A stretch of DNA of 64,000 nucleotides from Salinispora fenicalii (GCF_000514815.1 NZ_KI911472.1:26771-90770), one strand, 5' to 3'; shown: positions 52,505 through 61,694, counted from the stretch's first letter. Made by a program: numbers and translations. Notes: generated by a model not told the origin, from the letters alone.

Positions 52505-54081
52505 CGATGAAAAGCAGGTGTGCCGGCGCGGCCGGCCTTGCCCTGGCCGTCCTGGCCCTGGCCGTAGGGGCCGCGCCGGCCATCGCTGAAACGGCCACGA
52601 TAGGCGCGACCGATGCGGACCTGGTCTCGGTGACGCTCGACGGTGACGCGATGTCACTGCGGATCCGAGACGCCGGCCAGGTGGCCCGCGACGTGCCGGG
52701 CTACGACCCGGCCGAGGTGGTGCTCGGCCCCGACGGGGGTTTGGCGGGCCGGGTTCCGGCCAAGTCAGCCCTCGCCTTCCTGGGGCCGGCGGGTCAGCCG
52801 GTGTGGTCGCTGTCCGCCGGCGACACCGGGTTCCCCGCCCTGGACACCACCGGCGTACCTCTGGGCGCTGTCACCGAGGACACGCTGACGCTGCGCCTGC
52901 GGTCGATCGAGGGGCCGGGCACCTTCACCGCCTACCGACTGTCGGGCCTCGAAGGGGCGACCGCGTTGTTCGGCAGCGGCACGAATCTGCCGCGGTCTCT
53001 GCGACTGTCAGCGGCTACGCGTACCGGTGGTGTGGTGTGGGCCTTCGACGCGGCCGGCGACTATCGGCTCACGTTGACCGTGTCGGCGGACCTGCGCTCC
53101 GGCAGGGCGGCCAGCGCTGAGGCGACGTATCGGATTCGCGTACCCGAGATCGTCCCGGCCGGGCAGGTGCTGCCGTCGGCTGCGCAGCCACCGCGGCCCG
53201 GCAGCCAGCCGGACATGGCGCTCGCCCCGACCGCCGCCGAAGTGAGGCCGACCGCGACACCGAAACCTCTCGCCGCGCCGATGGCACCGGCCGCCGCGAA
53301 GACGGGCACGACCACGGAGACGGGTGCCCGGCAGGTCATCGCCGACGGACACGTCGATATGGGACCGCAACTCTCCGGAGCCGACTGGACAATTCGGATC
53401 AGGGATGATCGCACCAGCCCGGCTGTCTGGCGAGAGACCGCCGACGTGGTGTTGTGGATCAAGGACAACGCGAAGATCACTGTACCCGCGGGTGCGGACT
53501 TTCTCGGCGCGCAGGGCGATTCGGTCTGGCTGCTGCCACAGTCCCAGCAGTCCGGCATCGTCTGGCCGGGCTGGAACACGCAGCACGAGTCGGTCGTCTC
53601 CGGTATCAAAGGCGACGTCACCTGGACGCTGAAGGGCGTGGACGGGCCCGGGCGGTTCGCACTCTTCCTGACCGGCTCGTTCGGTGAGGCCGACGTGCTG
53701 TTCGACTCCACGACGTCGTTCCCGCAGCAGCTGGCTGTCCCGCTGAACACGCATGCGCACGGCAACTGGGCTTTCACCAAGCCCGGCCTGTACCGCCTCG
53801 CGGTGCAGATGGGCGGCACCACGACCGCCGGCACGGCGGTTACCGACACGAAGACGCTCACCATCGCCGTCGGCGACAGCACCGACCCGAGCGGTGGCTT
53901 CGGATCGGGCAGCGGCTCCGGGGACGACGGACAGGACCAGGGCAGCACCGGCCCGCTGCCGCGTACGGGCGCGGGGTGGGTGTTGTTGGCCGGCGCGGTC
54001 GGCGTCGTCCTCGTTGTCGCCGGGGCGTTGCTGGTGCTGCTCGCCCGTCGCCGTGCTGGCGCCAACCAGGAGGGCTCGTGA
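52501..54081 (+). CDS. LPxTG-anchored surface protein with anchor-M repeats
   Basis: 526 residues, ATGA overlap at its start and GTGA overlap at its end. Signal peptide to about residue 30. The first repeat (about 30-215) is a degenerate anchor-M-like domain; a Pro/Ala-rich linker (about 220-285) follows. The second repeat (about 285-465) is canonical: VIADGHVDMGPQLSGADWTI, VWLLPQSQQSGIVWPGWNTQ, AHGNWAFTKPGLYRLAVQ. The end has the sortase motif LPRTG (residue ~490), a hydrophobic helix and RRR. Matches TIGR03773-type putative ABC transporter-associated repeat protein. Would be covalently linked to the wall by a sortase encoded elsewhere. Confidence 0.85.
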   Translation: MTMKSRCAGAAGLALAVLALAVGAAPAIAETATIGATDADLVSVTLDGDAMSLRIRDAGQVARDVPGYDPAEVVLGPDGGLAGRVPAKSALAFLGPAGQPVWSLSAGDTGFPALDTTGVPLGAVTEDTLTLRLRSIEGPGTFTAYRLSGLEGATALFGSGTNLPRSLRLSAATRTGGVVWAFDAAGDYRLTLTVSADLRSGRAASAEATYRIRVPEIVPAGQVLPSAAQPPRPGSQPDMALAPTAAEVRPTATPKPLAAPMAPAAAKTGTTTETGARQVIADGHVDMGPQLSGADWTIRIRDDRTSPAVWRETADVVLWIKDNAKITVPAGADFLGAQGDSVWLLPQSQQSGIVWPGWNTQHESVVSGIKGDVTWTLKGVDGPGRFALFLTGSFGEADVLFDSTTSFPQQLAVPLNTHAHGNWAFTKPGLYRLAVQMGGTTTAGTAVTDTKTLTIAVGDSTDPSGGFGSGSGSGDDGQDQGSTGPLPRTGAGWVLLAGAVGVVLVVAGALLVLLARRRAGANQEGS

Positions 54082-55676
54082 TTCCGGCGCCCCGGTCCTG
54101 GTTGCGGCGGGCGATCCTGCCACTACTGATTGTGGGGCTGGTCGCCGGGTGCCGGTCGGAGGTGGCGTTGAGCGCGAACGACGAGCGCCTGCAGGTCATC
54201 ACGACCACCGGAATCCTGCGCGACCTGGTGCACAACGTCGGCGGTGACCGGGTAGCAGTCAGTTCGCTGGTGCGCGACGGTGCCGATCCGCACAGCTATG
54301 AGCCGTCGCTGCGCGACATCCGGGACGTGGTCTACGCCGACGTCGCCTTCAGTAACTATTTGCTACTCGAAGAGCAGTCCGTTATCAAGGCGCTGGACGC
54401 CAACCTGCGCGCGGGGGTGCCGAACATCTCGCTGGCAGAGGGAGCGGTGAAGTACGCCGCAGAGATCATCCCGCTGGTCGAGGACGTGTCGCTGGACACC
54501 CTCTGGTTGGGCATGCGGGTACGTGGGACCGGTGCGGTGCATGGTGCGAACCGCGCCTCGGACGTGTTGCTCAGCGCGACATCGGCCGACGGTCCGGGTG
54601 GTGTGGTCGCCTACCTCACCGAGTCGTTCGGCAACCCGTCGGTCTACATCGACTCCACCGACGGGTTCGATCCGGCCAATGGCTTCCGTGCCGACACCGC
54701 CGTGCTCCCACCCGACGCGCACACGCACATGAGCTGGGCATTTACCAAACCCGGTGTTTACCGGCTGAGCATGCGGGCGACGCTGTCCGTTGACCCGCAG
54801 GCACCATCGGTTCCCATGGGCGAGCAGGTGTTCACGTTCGCCGTCGGGGTGGATCCGTACTCGGTGCCGGGCATGCCCGAGGCGACGGTCCTGAATGCCG
54901 GCCACGCTGATCTCACCGTTGACCTTGACCAGCAACGGCTCTACCTGTTCGCCGACCCGGAGGGCAGCGGGGAGGCCGAACAGCGGATCTACGATCCGGC
55001 CCGCACGGTCATCGAGGTGCCGGGTAAGGCGTTGTTGGAGGTGCCCGGCGATCGCCGGCTCCGGTTCCTCGGCCGACCCGGTAGTCGGGTGTACCAGCTT
55101 CCGCAGGCGGTACTCGGCAAACACGTGCACGGGGAGATCGATCCGCACCTATGGCAGAACGTGCGAAACGCGATCTCCTACACCGAACTCATCCGCGACA
55201 CCCTCATCGAGGCCGATCCCCGAGGTGCGGCGGCCTATCGGTCGCACGCCTCGGCCTACATCCACAGATTGGAGCAGCTTGACACGTACGTGCGGAACAC
55301 GATCGCCGAGATTCCGCCGTCGCGACGGCACCTGATCACCACTCATGATGCCTTCGGCTACCTCGGCCAGGCGTACGGGGTGAACATCTCCGGTTTCGTC
55401 GCCCCGAACCCAGCCGTCGAACCGAGCCTTGCCGACCGGCGCCGTCTTACCGAGACGATCCGCAACCTGAAGATCCCGGCGGTGTTCCTGGAGCCGAACC
55501 TGGCAGCCCGGTCTACCACCCTCAACGAGGTGGCCCGTGAGGAAGGGCTCCGGGTGTGTGCGATCTACGGCGACACCTTCGACCGCGACATCACCAACTA
55601 CGTGCAAATGATGCGGTTCAACGCCGAATCGCTGCGTGACTGCCTGACCACCACCAACCAGGGGAGGCCTCAGTGA
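54078..55676 (+). CDS. Metal ABC substrate-binding lipoprotein with inserted repeat
   Basis: 532 residues from GTG 54078 (GTGA overlap). Lipobox LVAGC near residue 23. The two lobes of a ZnuA/AztC-type metal-binding protein are split: the first (LQVITTTGILRDLVHNVGGD, DGADPHSYEPSLRDI) ends near residue 135. A choice-of-anchor M repeat and a half (about 135-350: HTHMSWAFTKPGVYRLSMRA; ATVLNAGHADLTVDLDQQRL) is inserted before the second lobe resumes at VLGKHVHGEIDPHLWQNVRN. The insert falls where other proteins carry a His-rich loop. Typical ligand residues His and Asp/Glu in HSYEP, HVHGEIDPHLW, THDAFGYL and EPNL are visible. This is the TIGR03772 type of protein; ligand is probably zinc. Confidence 0.88.
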   Translation: MIPAPRSWLRRAILPLLIVGLVAGCRSEVALSANDERLQVITTTGILRDLVHNVGGDRVAVSSLVRDGADPHSYEPSLRDIRDVVYADVAFSNYLLLEEQSVIKALDANLRAGVPNISLAEGAVKYAAEIIPLVEDVSLDTLWLGMRVRGTGAVHGANRASDVLLSATSADGPGGVVAYLTESFGNPSVYIDSTDGFDPANGFRADTAVLPPDAHTHMSWAFTKPGVYRLSMRATLSVDPQAPSVPMGEQVFTFAVGVDPYSVPGMPEATVLNAGHADLTVDLDQQRLYLFADPEGSGEAEQRIYDPARTVIEVPGKALLEVPGDRRLRFLGRPGSRVYQLPQAVLGKHVHGEIDPHLWQNVRNAISYTELIRDTLIEADPRGAAAYRSHASAYIHRLEQLDTYVRNTIAEIPPSRRHLITTHDAFGYLGQAYGVNISGFVAPNPAVEPSLADRRRLTETIRNLKIPAVFLEPNLAARSTTLNEVAREEGLRVCAIYGDTFDRDITNYVQMMRFNAESLRDCLTTTNQGRPQ

Positions 55677-56653
55677 CATCCGGATGGGTGCGACGCCGCA
55701 CCCGCGTACGCGGACTGCTCCCACGCTGCATGCTCGCGGTGCTGATCGTGCTGACGACGATGCCGGCTGCCGCGGCGGCGCAGGAGCCCACCCCGGGGCT
55801 CAGCCAGTCGATCGCCGCCGACCAGCCGCTCACCACCGGTCGGGCGGAACTCGGCGCCGGACACATCGACCTCGGCCCCCATTACGTCGATGACCAGTGG
55901 ACACTGATGATTCACGACGGTACACCGGCGCAGCCGGTGTGGCGTGACCCCGACGAGACGGTGTTGCGGGTGTCCGACGCGGCACTGCAGACCGTCCCGG
56001 AGGATCCGGCGTACGAGTTTCTTGGCGTTGACGCCGGTGCACAGGTGTACGTGGTGCCGCAGGTCCAGAACCCCGATGTCGTCTGGCTCGGCTGGAACAC
56101 CCAGGATCCCCGGGTGATGCAGAGCATCGACCGTGGCGTCACCCTCTCCTTGCTTGGCGTGGACGGCCCCGGAACCCTCACGACGTACCTGCAATCGGGG
56201 AACTTCGCGGCCCCCGAGCCGCTGTGGCGCTCCGTGGAGCCGAAGGCACAGCCGTTCTGGGCCGAGGTCAACACCCACACCCACGCCAACTGGGTCTTCA
56301 CCGCACCAGGCGTCTACCTGATCGCGGTGCAGGTCTCCGCCGACCTGATCAGCGGTGAGACAGTGTCGGCAACCCGCATGTTGCGCTTCGCGGTGGGCGA
56401 CGGCACCAGCGTGGACGAGGCGTATACCGCCACCGCCGACCTCCCCGGATCGGCGGAACAGACCTCGCCGGTCAGTGACCGCGCTGAGGCCGGCAAGCCA
56501 GCCGCCGAGTCCATGACTCTGCTCCTGCCGGCGATGGTGACGCTGGCGGTCCTGCTCGCCACCGGCCTGGTGCTTCTGCTGCTGCGGGGACGCCGGGCCA
56601 AGCGGCAGGCTGAGCGAGAAGGCGGGACCTCGCTGTCCGGGGGCGACCGTTGA
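55673..56653 (+). CDS. Membrane-anchored protein with choice-of-anchor M repeat
   Basis: 326 residues, GTG overlapping the previous stop. N-terminal signal (ML... AAAAAQ at about 36). One canonical repeat (about 55-245: RAELGAGHIDLGPHYVDDQW, VVPQVQNPDVVWLGWNTQD, THTHANWVFTAPGVYLIAVQ). A transmembrane helix near residue 285-305 (MTLLLPAMVTLAVLLATGLV) followed by basic residues anchors it. Part of the transporter operon; the next gene, the ATPase, overlaps its stop (TTGA). Confidence 0.82.
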   Translation: MTSGWVRRRTRVRGLLPRCMLAVLIVLTTMPAAAAAQEPTPGLSQSIAADQPLTTGRAELGAGHIDLGPHYVDDQWTLMIHDGTPAQPVWRDPDETVLRVSDAALQTVPEDPAYEFLGVDAGAQVYVVPQVQNPDVVWLGWNTQDPRVMQSIDRGVTLSLLGVDGPGTLTTYLQSGNFAAPEPLWRSVEPKAQPFWAEVNTHTHANWVFTAPGVYLIAVQVSADLISGETVSATRMLRFAVGDGTSVDEAYTATADLPGSAEQTSPVSDRAEAGKPAAESMTLLLPAMVTLAVLLATGLVLLLLRGRRAKRQAEREGGTSLSGGDR

Positions 56654-57393
56654 ACGAGCTCGAGGTTGATCAGCTGGAGGTGGATCTCGGTGGCCGACCG
56701 GTCTTGCGGGACATCAACCTCCGCCTGGACCGGGGTGAGCTGGTCGGGCTCCTTGGCCCGAACGGCGCTGGCAAGACCACCTTGCTGCGCGCGATCCTGG
56801 CGCTGACCAGTATCCGCTCCGGCCGGGTGCTGGTGGGGGGCAAGCCGTCGCGCCCCGGCCGCTGCGAGATCGGGTACGTCCCCCAGCGCCACGAGTTCAC
56901 CTGGGACTTTCCCATCTCCGTCGAGCAAGCCGTGTTGAGTGGCCGGACGGGCCGAATGGGGCTGTTCCGCCGCCCCGGCGTCGCCGACTGGCGGGCGGTC
57001 GGCGCCGCGCTGGACCGGGTACAGCTCACCGAGCTGCGTCGCCGACCGGTCGGTGAGTTGTCCGGTGGGCAACGTCAACGCGTCCTGGTCGCTCGCGCGC
57101 TGGCTCTCGCGCCACGGATCCTTCTGCTTGACGAGCCGTTCACCGGGCTGGACATGCCCACCCAGGAACTACTGGGTGACTTGTTCATGAGTCTGGCCGG
57201 TGCGGAGCACGCGGTACTGATGACCACCCATGACCTCGTGGCCGCAGTGGATACCTGTAGCCGTCTGGTCCTGCTCAACGGCCGGATCATCGCCGATGGA
57301 CACCCGGCGGACCTGCAGGACGCCGCGCTGTGGACGACAACTTTCGGCGTGAGTGACAACTCCCCGCTACTGAAGCTCGTGAAGGCGATCTGA
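56650..57393 (+). CDS. Anchored-repeat ABC transporter, ATPase
   Basis: 247 residues, TTG start overlapping the previous stop. ABC motifs: GLLGPNGAGKTTLLRAIL (Walker A), VGELSGGQRQRVLVARALAL (signature), ILLLDEPFTGLD (Walker B), MTTHDL (H-loop). Layout is that of manganese/zinc transporters of the ZnuC/MntB class (TIGR03771 type). It drives import through the permease just downstream. Confidence 0.92.
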   Translation: MNELEVDQLEVDLGGRPVLRDINLRLDRGELVGLLGPNGAGKTTLLRAILALTSIRSGRVLVGGKPSRPGRCEIGYVPQRHEFTWDFPISVEQAVLSGRTGRMGLFRRPGVADWRAVGAALDRVQLTELRRRPVGELSGGQRQRVLVARALALAPRILLLDEPFTGLDMPTQELLGDLFMSLAGAEHAVLMTTHDLVAAVDTCSRLVLLNGRIIADGHPADLQDAALWTTTFGVSDNSPLLKLVKAI

Positions 57394-58301
57394 TGTCGAT
57401 CACCGACTTCCTCACCGACCTGTTCAACCCCAACCTCGCGTTCCTACCGAAGGCCTTGGCGATCGCGGTCATGTCGAGCATCGTATGCGGCGTTGTGGGC
57501 TGCTATGTGGTCCTGCGGGGCATGGCCTTCATCGGCGACGCCGTGGCTCACGCGGTCTTCCCGGGGATCGCGGTCGCCTTCGTCCTGCAGGGCAGTTTGG
57601 TCCTGGGCGGAGCAGTCGCCGGGGTCGCCACCGCACTGCTGATCGCGATCTTTTCGCAGAATCGACGGGTCAAGGAGGATTCGATCATCGGTGTCTTCCT
57701 CGTTGGCGCGTTCGCCCTCGGCATTGTGATCATTTCACAGGCCCCGGGGTACGCCGGGTCCCTGCAGCAGTTCCTGTTCGGCTCGATCACCGGCATTCCC
57801 GACCGGGACGTCTATGTCGTCGGCGGCGCCGGCTTGGTCATCCTCGGCCTGGTGCTCGCTCTGCACAAGGAGTTTGTCGCGGTCTGCCTCGACCGGGAGA
57901 TGTCGCGCTCGATGGGGCTTCCGGTCTTCTGGCTCGACATTGTGCTCTACGTTTTGGTCACCCTCGCCGTGGTGATCTCTTTGCAGACGATCGGAAACAT
58001 TCTCGTCCTCGCTTTGCTGATCACTCCTGCGGCGGCGGCTCGTCTGCTCACCGACCGACTCGGCGTGATGATGCTGCTTGCCCCGGTGATCGGCGGCTCG
58101 GCAGCGGTCATTGGTCTGTATCTGTCGTGGAGCTACGACACGCCGGTGGGCGGAACCATCGTGCTGATTGCCACGGCCGTCTTTCTCGCTGCGTGGTTGC
58201 TCGCACCTCGGCACGGTCTGCTGGCCAAACGATGGCGGCGGGTGGGGGCGGCCCGGCCTCCTCGTCGGCACCGTCAGCGGCTTCCCGGTAGATCACCGTG
58301 A
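57393..58301 (+). CDS. Anchored-repeat ABC transporter, permease
   Basis: 302 residues, start overlapping the ATPase stop by one base. Eight or nine membrane segments typical of ABC-3 metal permeases: ALAIAVMSSIVCGVVGCYVV, GMAFIGDAVAHAVFPGIAVAF (the AHAVFPG signature), VTLAVVISLQTIGNILVLAL. Matches TIGR03770. Together with the ATPase and the lipoprotein it forms a full importer for zinc or manganese; the Zur-like site downstream favours zinc. Confidence 0.92.
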   Translation: MSITDFLTDLFNPNLAFLPKALAIAVMSSIVCGVVGCYVVLRGMAFIGDAVAHAVFPGIAVAFVLQGSLVLGGAVAGVATALLIAIFSQNRRVKEDSIIGVFLVGAFALGIVIISQAPGYAGSLQQFLFGSITGIPDRDVYVVGGAGLVILGLVLALHKEFVAVCLDREMSRSMGLPVFWLDIVLYVLVTLAVVISLQTIGNILVLALLITPAAAARLLTDRLGVMMLLAPVIGGSAAVIGLYLSWSYDTPVGGTIVLIATAVFLAAWLLAPRHGLLAKRWRRVGAARPPRRHRQRLPGRSP

Positions 58302-58337
58302 CCGACCCCACCCGATGGTCGCCTCCCGTCAGCCTGA

Positions 58338-58356
58338 GAAAATGACTATCATTTCC
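58338..58356. promoter_or_regulatory. Zur-box-like operator
   Basis: GAAAATGA-CTA-TCATTTCC, seven of eight positions palindromic, 44 bases before the next start codon. This is the form of Zur operators in actinobacteria. It implies zinc-dependent repression of the following two surface-protein genes. Confidence 0.72.
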
Positions 58357-58399
58357 AATAATCACGGTCCAAGGGGGACCGCGGGGAAGGAGTTCTTTC

Positions 58400-59047
58400 G
58401 TGCTTAAGCCCATCCGCCTGCTGCTCGCCTCCGGGGCGGTGACCGCAGCGCTGCTTACGGCAACGCAACCAGCACAGGCATCACTGGTGAGGTTCAGCTC
58501 CGGGCACATCGACCTGGTCGACATCGCCTACGAGGCCGGCGAGCTGGAGCTCGGTGTCCACGACGAGGACAACGACGTCGAATACGCCACCGACGAGGTA
58601 AAGATCGTCGTCAAGCAGCAGGCCGAGGTGACGGTCCCGAACGACCCCGCCTTCGACTTCCTCGGCACCCCCGGCGTGTCGACGGTGTGGATCCTGCCCC
58701 AGATCCAGGACACCGATCTCGTATGGCCTGGCGTCGCCACCGAAGAGGTCGAGGCCGGCCTCTTCACCGACGACGAGCTCACCCTCGCGATGCAGTCGGT
58801 CAGCGGGCCCGGGGAACTCGCCCTCTACGTTGAAAACGCGGTCGGACAGCCCAACGTTCTCGTCGACAGCGGTGACGGTCTGCCCGACACCATCGCCCTG
58901 AACGCTGGCGACCACCAGCACTACAACTGGGCCTTCGACCGCGCCGGCACCTACTGCGTCACCTTCAGCGCCACCGGCACCCTCGCCGACACCGGGGAGC
59001 AGATCAGCAGCGAGGCGGTCACCCTGCGCGTCGTGGTTCAGGGGTGA
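58400..59047 (+). CDS. Secreted choice-of-anchor M protein
   Basis: 215 residues, GTG start with AAGGAG seven bases before it. Signal peptide to about 30 (QPAQAS). The whole mature protein is one anchor-M repeat: SGHIDLVDIAYEAGELELGV, FLGTPGVSTVWILPQIQDTD, QHYNWAFDRAGTYCVTFSATG. Without anchor motif. A Zur-like operator lies in its promoter; its stop overlaps the next start. Confidence 0.85.
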   Translation: MLKPIRLLLASGAVTAALLTATQPAQASLVRFSSGHIDLVDIAYEAGELELGVHDEDNDVEYATDEVKIVVKQQAEVTVPNDPAFDFLGTPGVSTVWILPQIQDTDLVWPGVATEEVEAGLFTDDELTLAMQSVSGPGELALYVENAVGQPNVLVDSGDGLPDTIALNAGDHQHYNWAFDRAGTYCVTFSATGTLADTGEQISSEAVTLRVVVQG

Positions 59048-59688
59048 GCACCATGCACCTCCGTCGCCGAATTCTCACCGGCCTCGCCCTCACCGCCGCG
59101 CTGCTCGCCGGCACCACCACTCCCGCTGCCGCAACGCCGGTCGTGATCTCCAGCGGGCACGTTGACGTCCTCGACGTCGACTACGCCGGCGGCGCACTGA
59201 CCGTCAACCTGCTCGACGACGACTCGGTGGAGCGCGACCCCGCCGATGTCATCCTGCGCGTCCCCAACACCGCCAAGGTCACCGTGCCCAGCGGTAGTAA
59301 GTGGTCCTTCCTCGGCACCGACAACCAAGCGTGGGTGCTACCGCAGGCCAGCAGCTCTGAGCTGCTGTGGGCCGGCTGGAACACTGAAGAGGTGCCCAGT
59401 GGCGTGTTCCAGAACAACCGGGTCACTTTCAGGCTCACCAATGCCACCGGGCCGGCCGGCTTCAGTGCCTACACCGTCTTCGGCGGCACCCCGACGGTGC
59501 TCTTCGACAGCGGTGACGGGCTCCCCGACAGCCTGAATGTCAACTACAACACCCACGCCCATGTCAACTGGGGCTTCGACGCCGCCGGAACCTACGACGT
59601 CACCTTCGAGGTCACTGGCGTGCTTGCCGCCAACGGCACTACCATCAGCTCCGGTGCCAAGACCTGGACCTTCGAAGTGCTTCCCTGA
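59044..59688 (+). CDS. Secreted choice-of-anchor M protein, second copy
   Basis: 214 residues, GTG overlapping the previous stop (an ATG at 59053 is also possible). Signal peptide to about 31. One anchor-M repeat: VISSGHVDVLDVDYAGGALT, QAWVLPQASSSELLWAGWNT, NTHAHVNWGFDAAGTYDVTF. Tandem paralogue of the preceding gene and co-transcribed from the same Zur-regulated promoter. Confidence 0.85.
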   Translation: MSTMHLRRRILTGLALTAALLAGTTTPAAATPVVISSGHVDVLDVDYAGGALTVNLLDDDSVERDPADVILRVPNTAKVTVPSGSKWSFLGTDNQAWVLPQASSSELLWAGWNTEEVPSGVFQNNRVTFRLTNATGPAGFSAYTVFGGTPTVLFDSGDGLPDSLNVNYNTHAHVNWGFDAAGTYDVTFEVTGVLAANGTTISSGAKTWTFEVLP

Positions 59689-59752
59689 TGCCCTTCCCCG
59701 AAGGAGCCAATCCAGACGCCCGCGAAATACGGGGAATCTGTAGCGGCTGAAC

Positions 59753-59795
59753 TGGCCGGCGCGAGACCGCCACCACCTGGGCCTCGCGCCGGCCA
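59753..59795. terminator. Convergent terminator hairpin
   Basis: A 13-base perfect stem, TGGCCGGCGCGAG (59753-59765) and CTCGCGCCGGCCA (59783-59795), between the repeat-protein stop and the minus-strand prfH stop. Likely terminates both. Confidence 0.75.
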
Positions 59796-59901
59796 CTGCG
59801 TTCCAGTGAGACCGTCTGGCCCGACGGGGCAAAGAACTGAGAACCGAGAGAGCGGTCTGCCCGTACTGCTCGGCGTGGACCGGCCGAGGCCGGAAGCACG
59901 G

Positions 59902-60510
59902 TCAGGGCCGTTCGATCCGCACCGGATCGCCGCGGACCAGCTCGTCGTGGGTACGCCTTCGGGTGGCGACCAGCGCCCGCCCGGCCGCCTCGTCACCGGC
60001 CGTGAGCCGTTGCCGTAGCAACCGCAGCGCGATGCTGCGGTTGAGGCTGAACTGTCGCTCGGTGTCGACCACGACGACGGTGCCGGTCGGGCGGTGTGTG
60101 GCCCGCACCGCGGTGCTGGCCTTGTTGCGGTGCTGGCCGCCCGGCCCACCCGTGCGTACGGCAAGCACCTCCACGTCCGCCTCGGTGAACGGGGTGACCG
60201 GGGCGTCTACCTCGCATCGTCGGGCTGCGACGTACCAGTTCTTTCTGCCCTGACCGGAGCGGTAGGGGCTGGGCGCCTGCCAGCACAACGTCCCGGTCCA
60301 GCCGTCGGCGAATGCCTCCACCTCGGCGCCGGTGAGTCGGAGTAGCACGGACCGGTAGGTGCTGGGGCGGTCGCCGACGACGCTGTCCAGCCGTGCCACG
60401 TCCACGTCGTTGCGGGCGGCGTCGGCCTCCAGCCGGCGCAGCAGCCGGGCCAGCGCCCACGCGCACTCCTGGGGCCCCCGACCAGCCGACAGCAGCAGGT
60501 ACAGGCTCAT
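59902..60510 (-). CDS. prfH: Peptide chain release factor-like PrfH
   Basis: 202 residues, ATGA overlap with the RtcB gene upstream. Single release-factor domain with the GGQ loop GGPGGQHRNKASTAVRATH and an arginine-rich end. It lacks the stop-codon-reading domains of RF1/RF2, as PrfH does. With RtcB it forms the RtcB2-PrfH module, reported to rescue ribosomes damaged by tRNA/rRNA-cleaving toxins: PrfH releases the stalled peptide, RtcB religates RNA. Confidence 0.9.
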   Translation of the reverse strand: MSLYLLLSAGRGPQECAWALARLLRRLEADAARNDVDVARLDSVVGDRPSTYRSVLLRLTGAEVEAFADGWTGTLCWQAPSPYRSGQGRKNWYVAARRCEVDAPVTPFTEADVEVLAVRTGGPGGQHRNKASTAVRATHRPTGTVVVVDTERQFSLNRSIALRLLRQRLTAGDEAAGRALVATRRRTHDELVRGDPVRIERP

Positions 60511-61694
60511 CGCTGCCCCCGCCGCCGGCGCTCGGCTCGTCGGTCGCCGCGCGGGGTGACCCCCACGTCCGGGGTCTTGTAGGTGACCAGTGGAACCGTG
60601 GTCGTCACCGGGGTGGCGAGCCCGTGGGTGACCAGGTCGCCGACCACTTGCTCGATCCGCTTGTACGCGGTCGGCGCCTCCTCGAAGAGCAGTTGCCGGT
60701 CGCCGCAGACCACCAGCGAGCCCAGCGGGGTACGGCGCAGCTCCTTGACCGTGTGCTTGGCCCGGCCCCGGCGCAGCGCGTCCGCCCGGGACATCTTGCG
60801 GCCCGCCCCGTGCGCCACCGAATGGTTGGCCTGGGCGCCCGCGTGCGCGGCCACCAGGTACGACGGGGTTCCGCGGGTACCGGCGACGAGCACGTCCCGG
60901 CCGTCGCCCGGTGCCGCGCCCTTACGGTGCAGGTAGTGTCCGTCGCGTACCTCGACCAGGTTGTGGCATTGGTCCACGATCGGCGTCGTCGGCTCGGCAC
61001 CCAGCGCGATCGCGGCCCGGGCGGCCAGCAGCCGCCGGTTCAGCGAGCCCCAGCGCACCGCGTCGTCGTGTCGCGCCAGGTACGCGGCCGGGTTCTCGGC
61101 GGGCCCGGCGCCGCGCTGTTCGGTGTGCGCACGCAGAATCCGCTCGCCGAGGCCGCGTGACCCGCTGTGGACGACGAGGACCGTGTCGCCGGCGGTGAGC
61201 CGGAGCCGCGCGGCGTGGCCCGGGTCGAGGACCTCGCCGACGCGGGCCAGCTCGACGAAGTGGTTGCCCCGCCCGACGGTACCGAGACCATCGAGGTGGC
61301 CGGCGGGGATGTCACCGTCCAGCACGGACCAGGCTGGGTCGTCGGCGTCTCGGTCCGGGTCGAGCGGGCGGTCCAGGTCGGGAAAGCGGGCGGCGAGCCG
61401 TTCCGGTACGACCCGCTTCAGCGCGATCGGGAAGACGGCGATGCCACAGCCGATGTCCGAGCCGACCAGGTGGGGGTAGAGCACGGTCGAGGCCATCGCG
61501 GCGCCGATCGGGGCGCCCTTGCCGGGGTGCAGGTCCGGCATTCCGGCGACATGAACCATCCCATCCAGGGCTGCGACCTGGTGGCACTGGTCGACGGCGT
61601 CGGACTCGACCCAGCTGGTCGGGGAGGTGAAAACGGTAACGGTGGCAGGGGTGGGTGCCGGCCGGGACTCCGGCCGGAAAGGTAGAGCAGACAA
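60507..61694 (-). CDS. rtcB: RtcB RNA ligase
   Basis: 395 residues; TTG start at 61694. Conserved parts: MPDLHPGKGAPIGAAMAS, VGSDIGCGIAVF (metal Cys), GRGNHFVELA, VHSGSRGLGERI and the guanylated His in NHSVAHGAGRKMSR. RtcB joins RNA 2',3'-cyclic phosphate or 3'-phosphate ends to 5'-OH ends using GTP. Operon with PrfH indicates the tRNA/rRNA repair subtype. The start is unsure because no strong ribosome binding site precedes the TTG. Confidence 0.92.
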   Translation of the reverse strand: MSALPFRPESRPAPTPATVTVFTSPTSWVESDAVDQCHQVAALDGMVHVAGMPDLHPGKGAPIGAAMASTVLYPHLVGSDIGCGIAVFPIALKRVVPERLAARFPDLDRPLDPDRDADDPAWSVLDGDIPAGHLDGLGTVGRGNHFVELARVGEVLDPGHAARLRLTAGDTVLVVHSGSRGLGERILRAHTEQRGAGPAENPAAYLARHDDAVRWGSLNRRLLAARAAIALGAEPTTPIVDQCHNLVEVRDGHYLHRKGAAPGDGRDVLVAGTRGTPSYLVAAHAGAQANHSVAHGAGRKMSRADALRRGRAKHTVKELRRTPLGSLVVCGDRQLLFEEAPTAYKRIEQVVGDLVTHGLATPVTTTVPLVTYKTPDVGVTPRGDRRAERRRRGQR

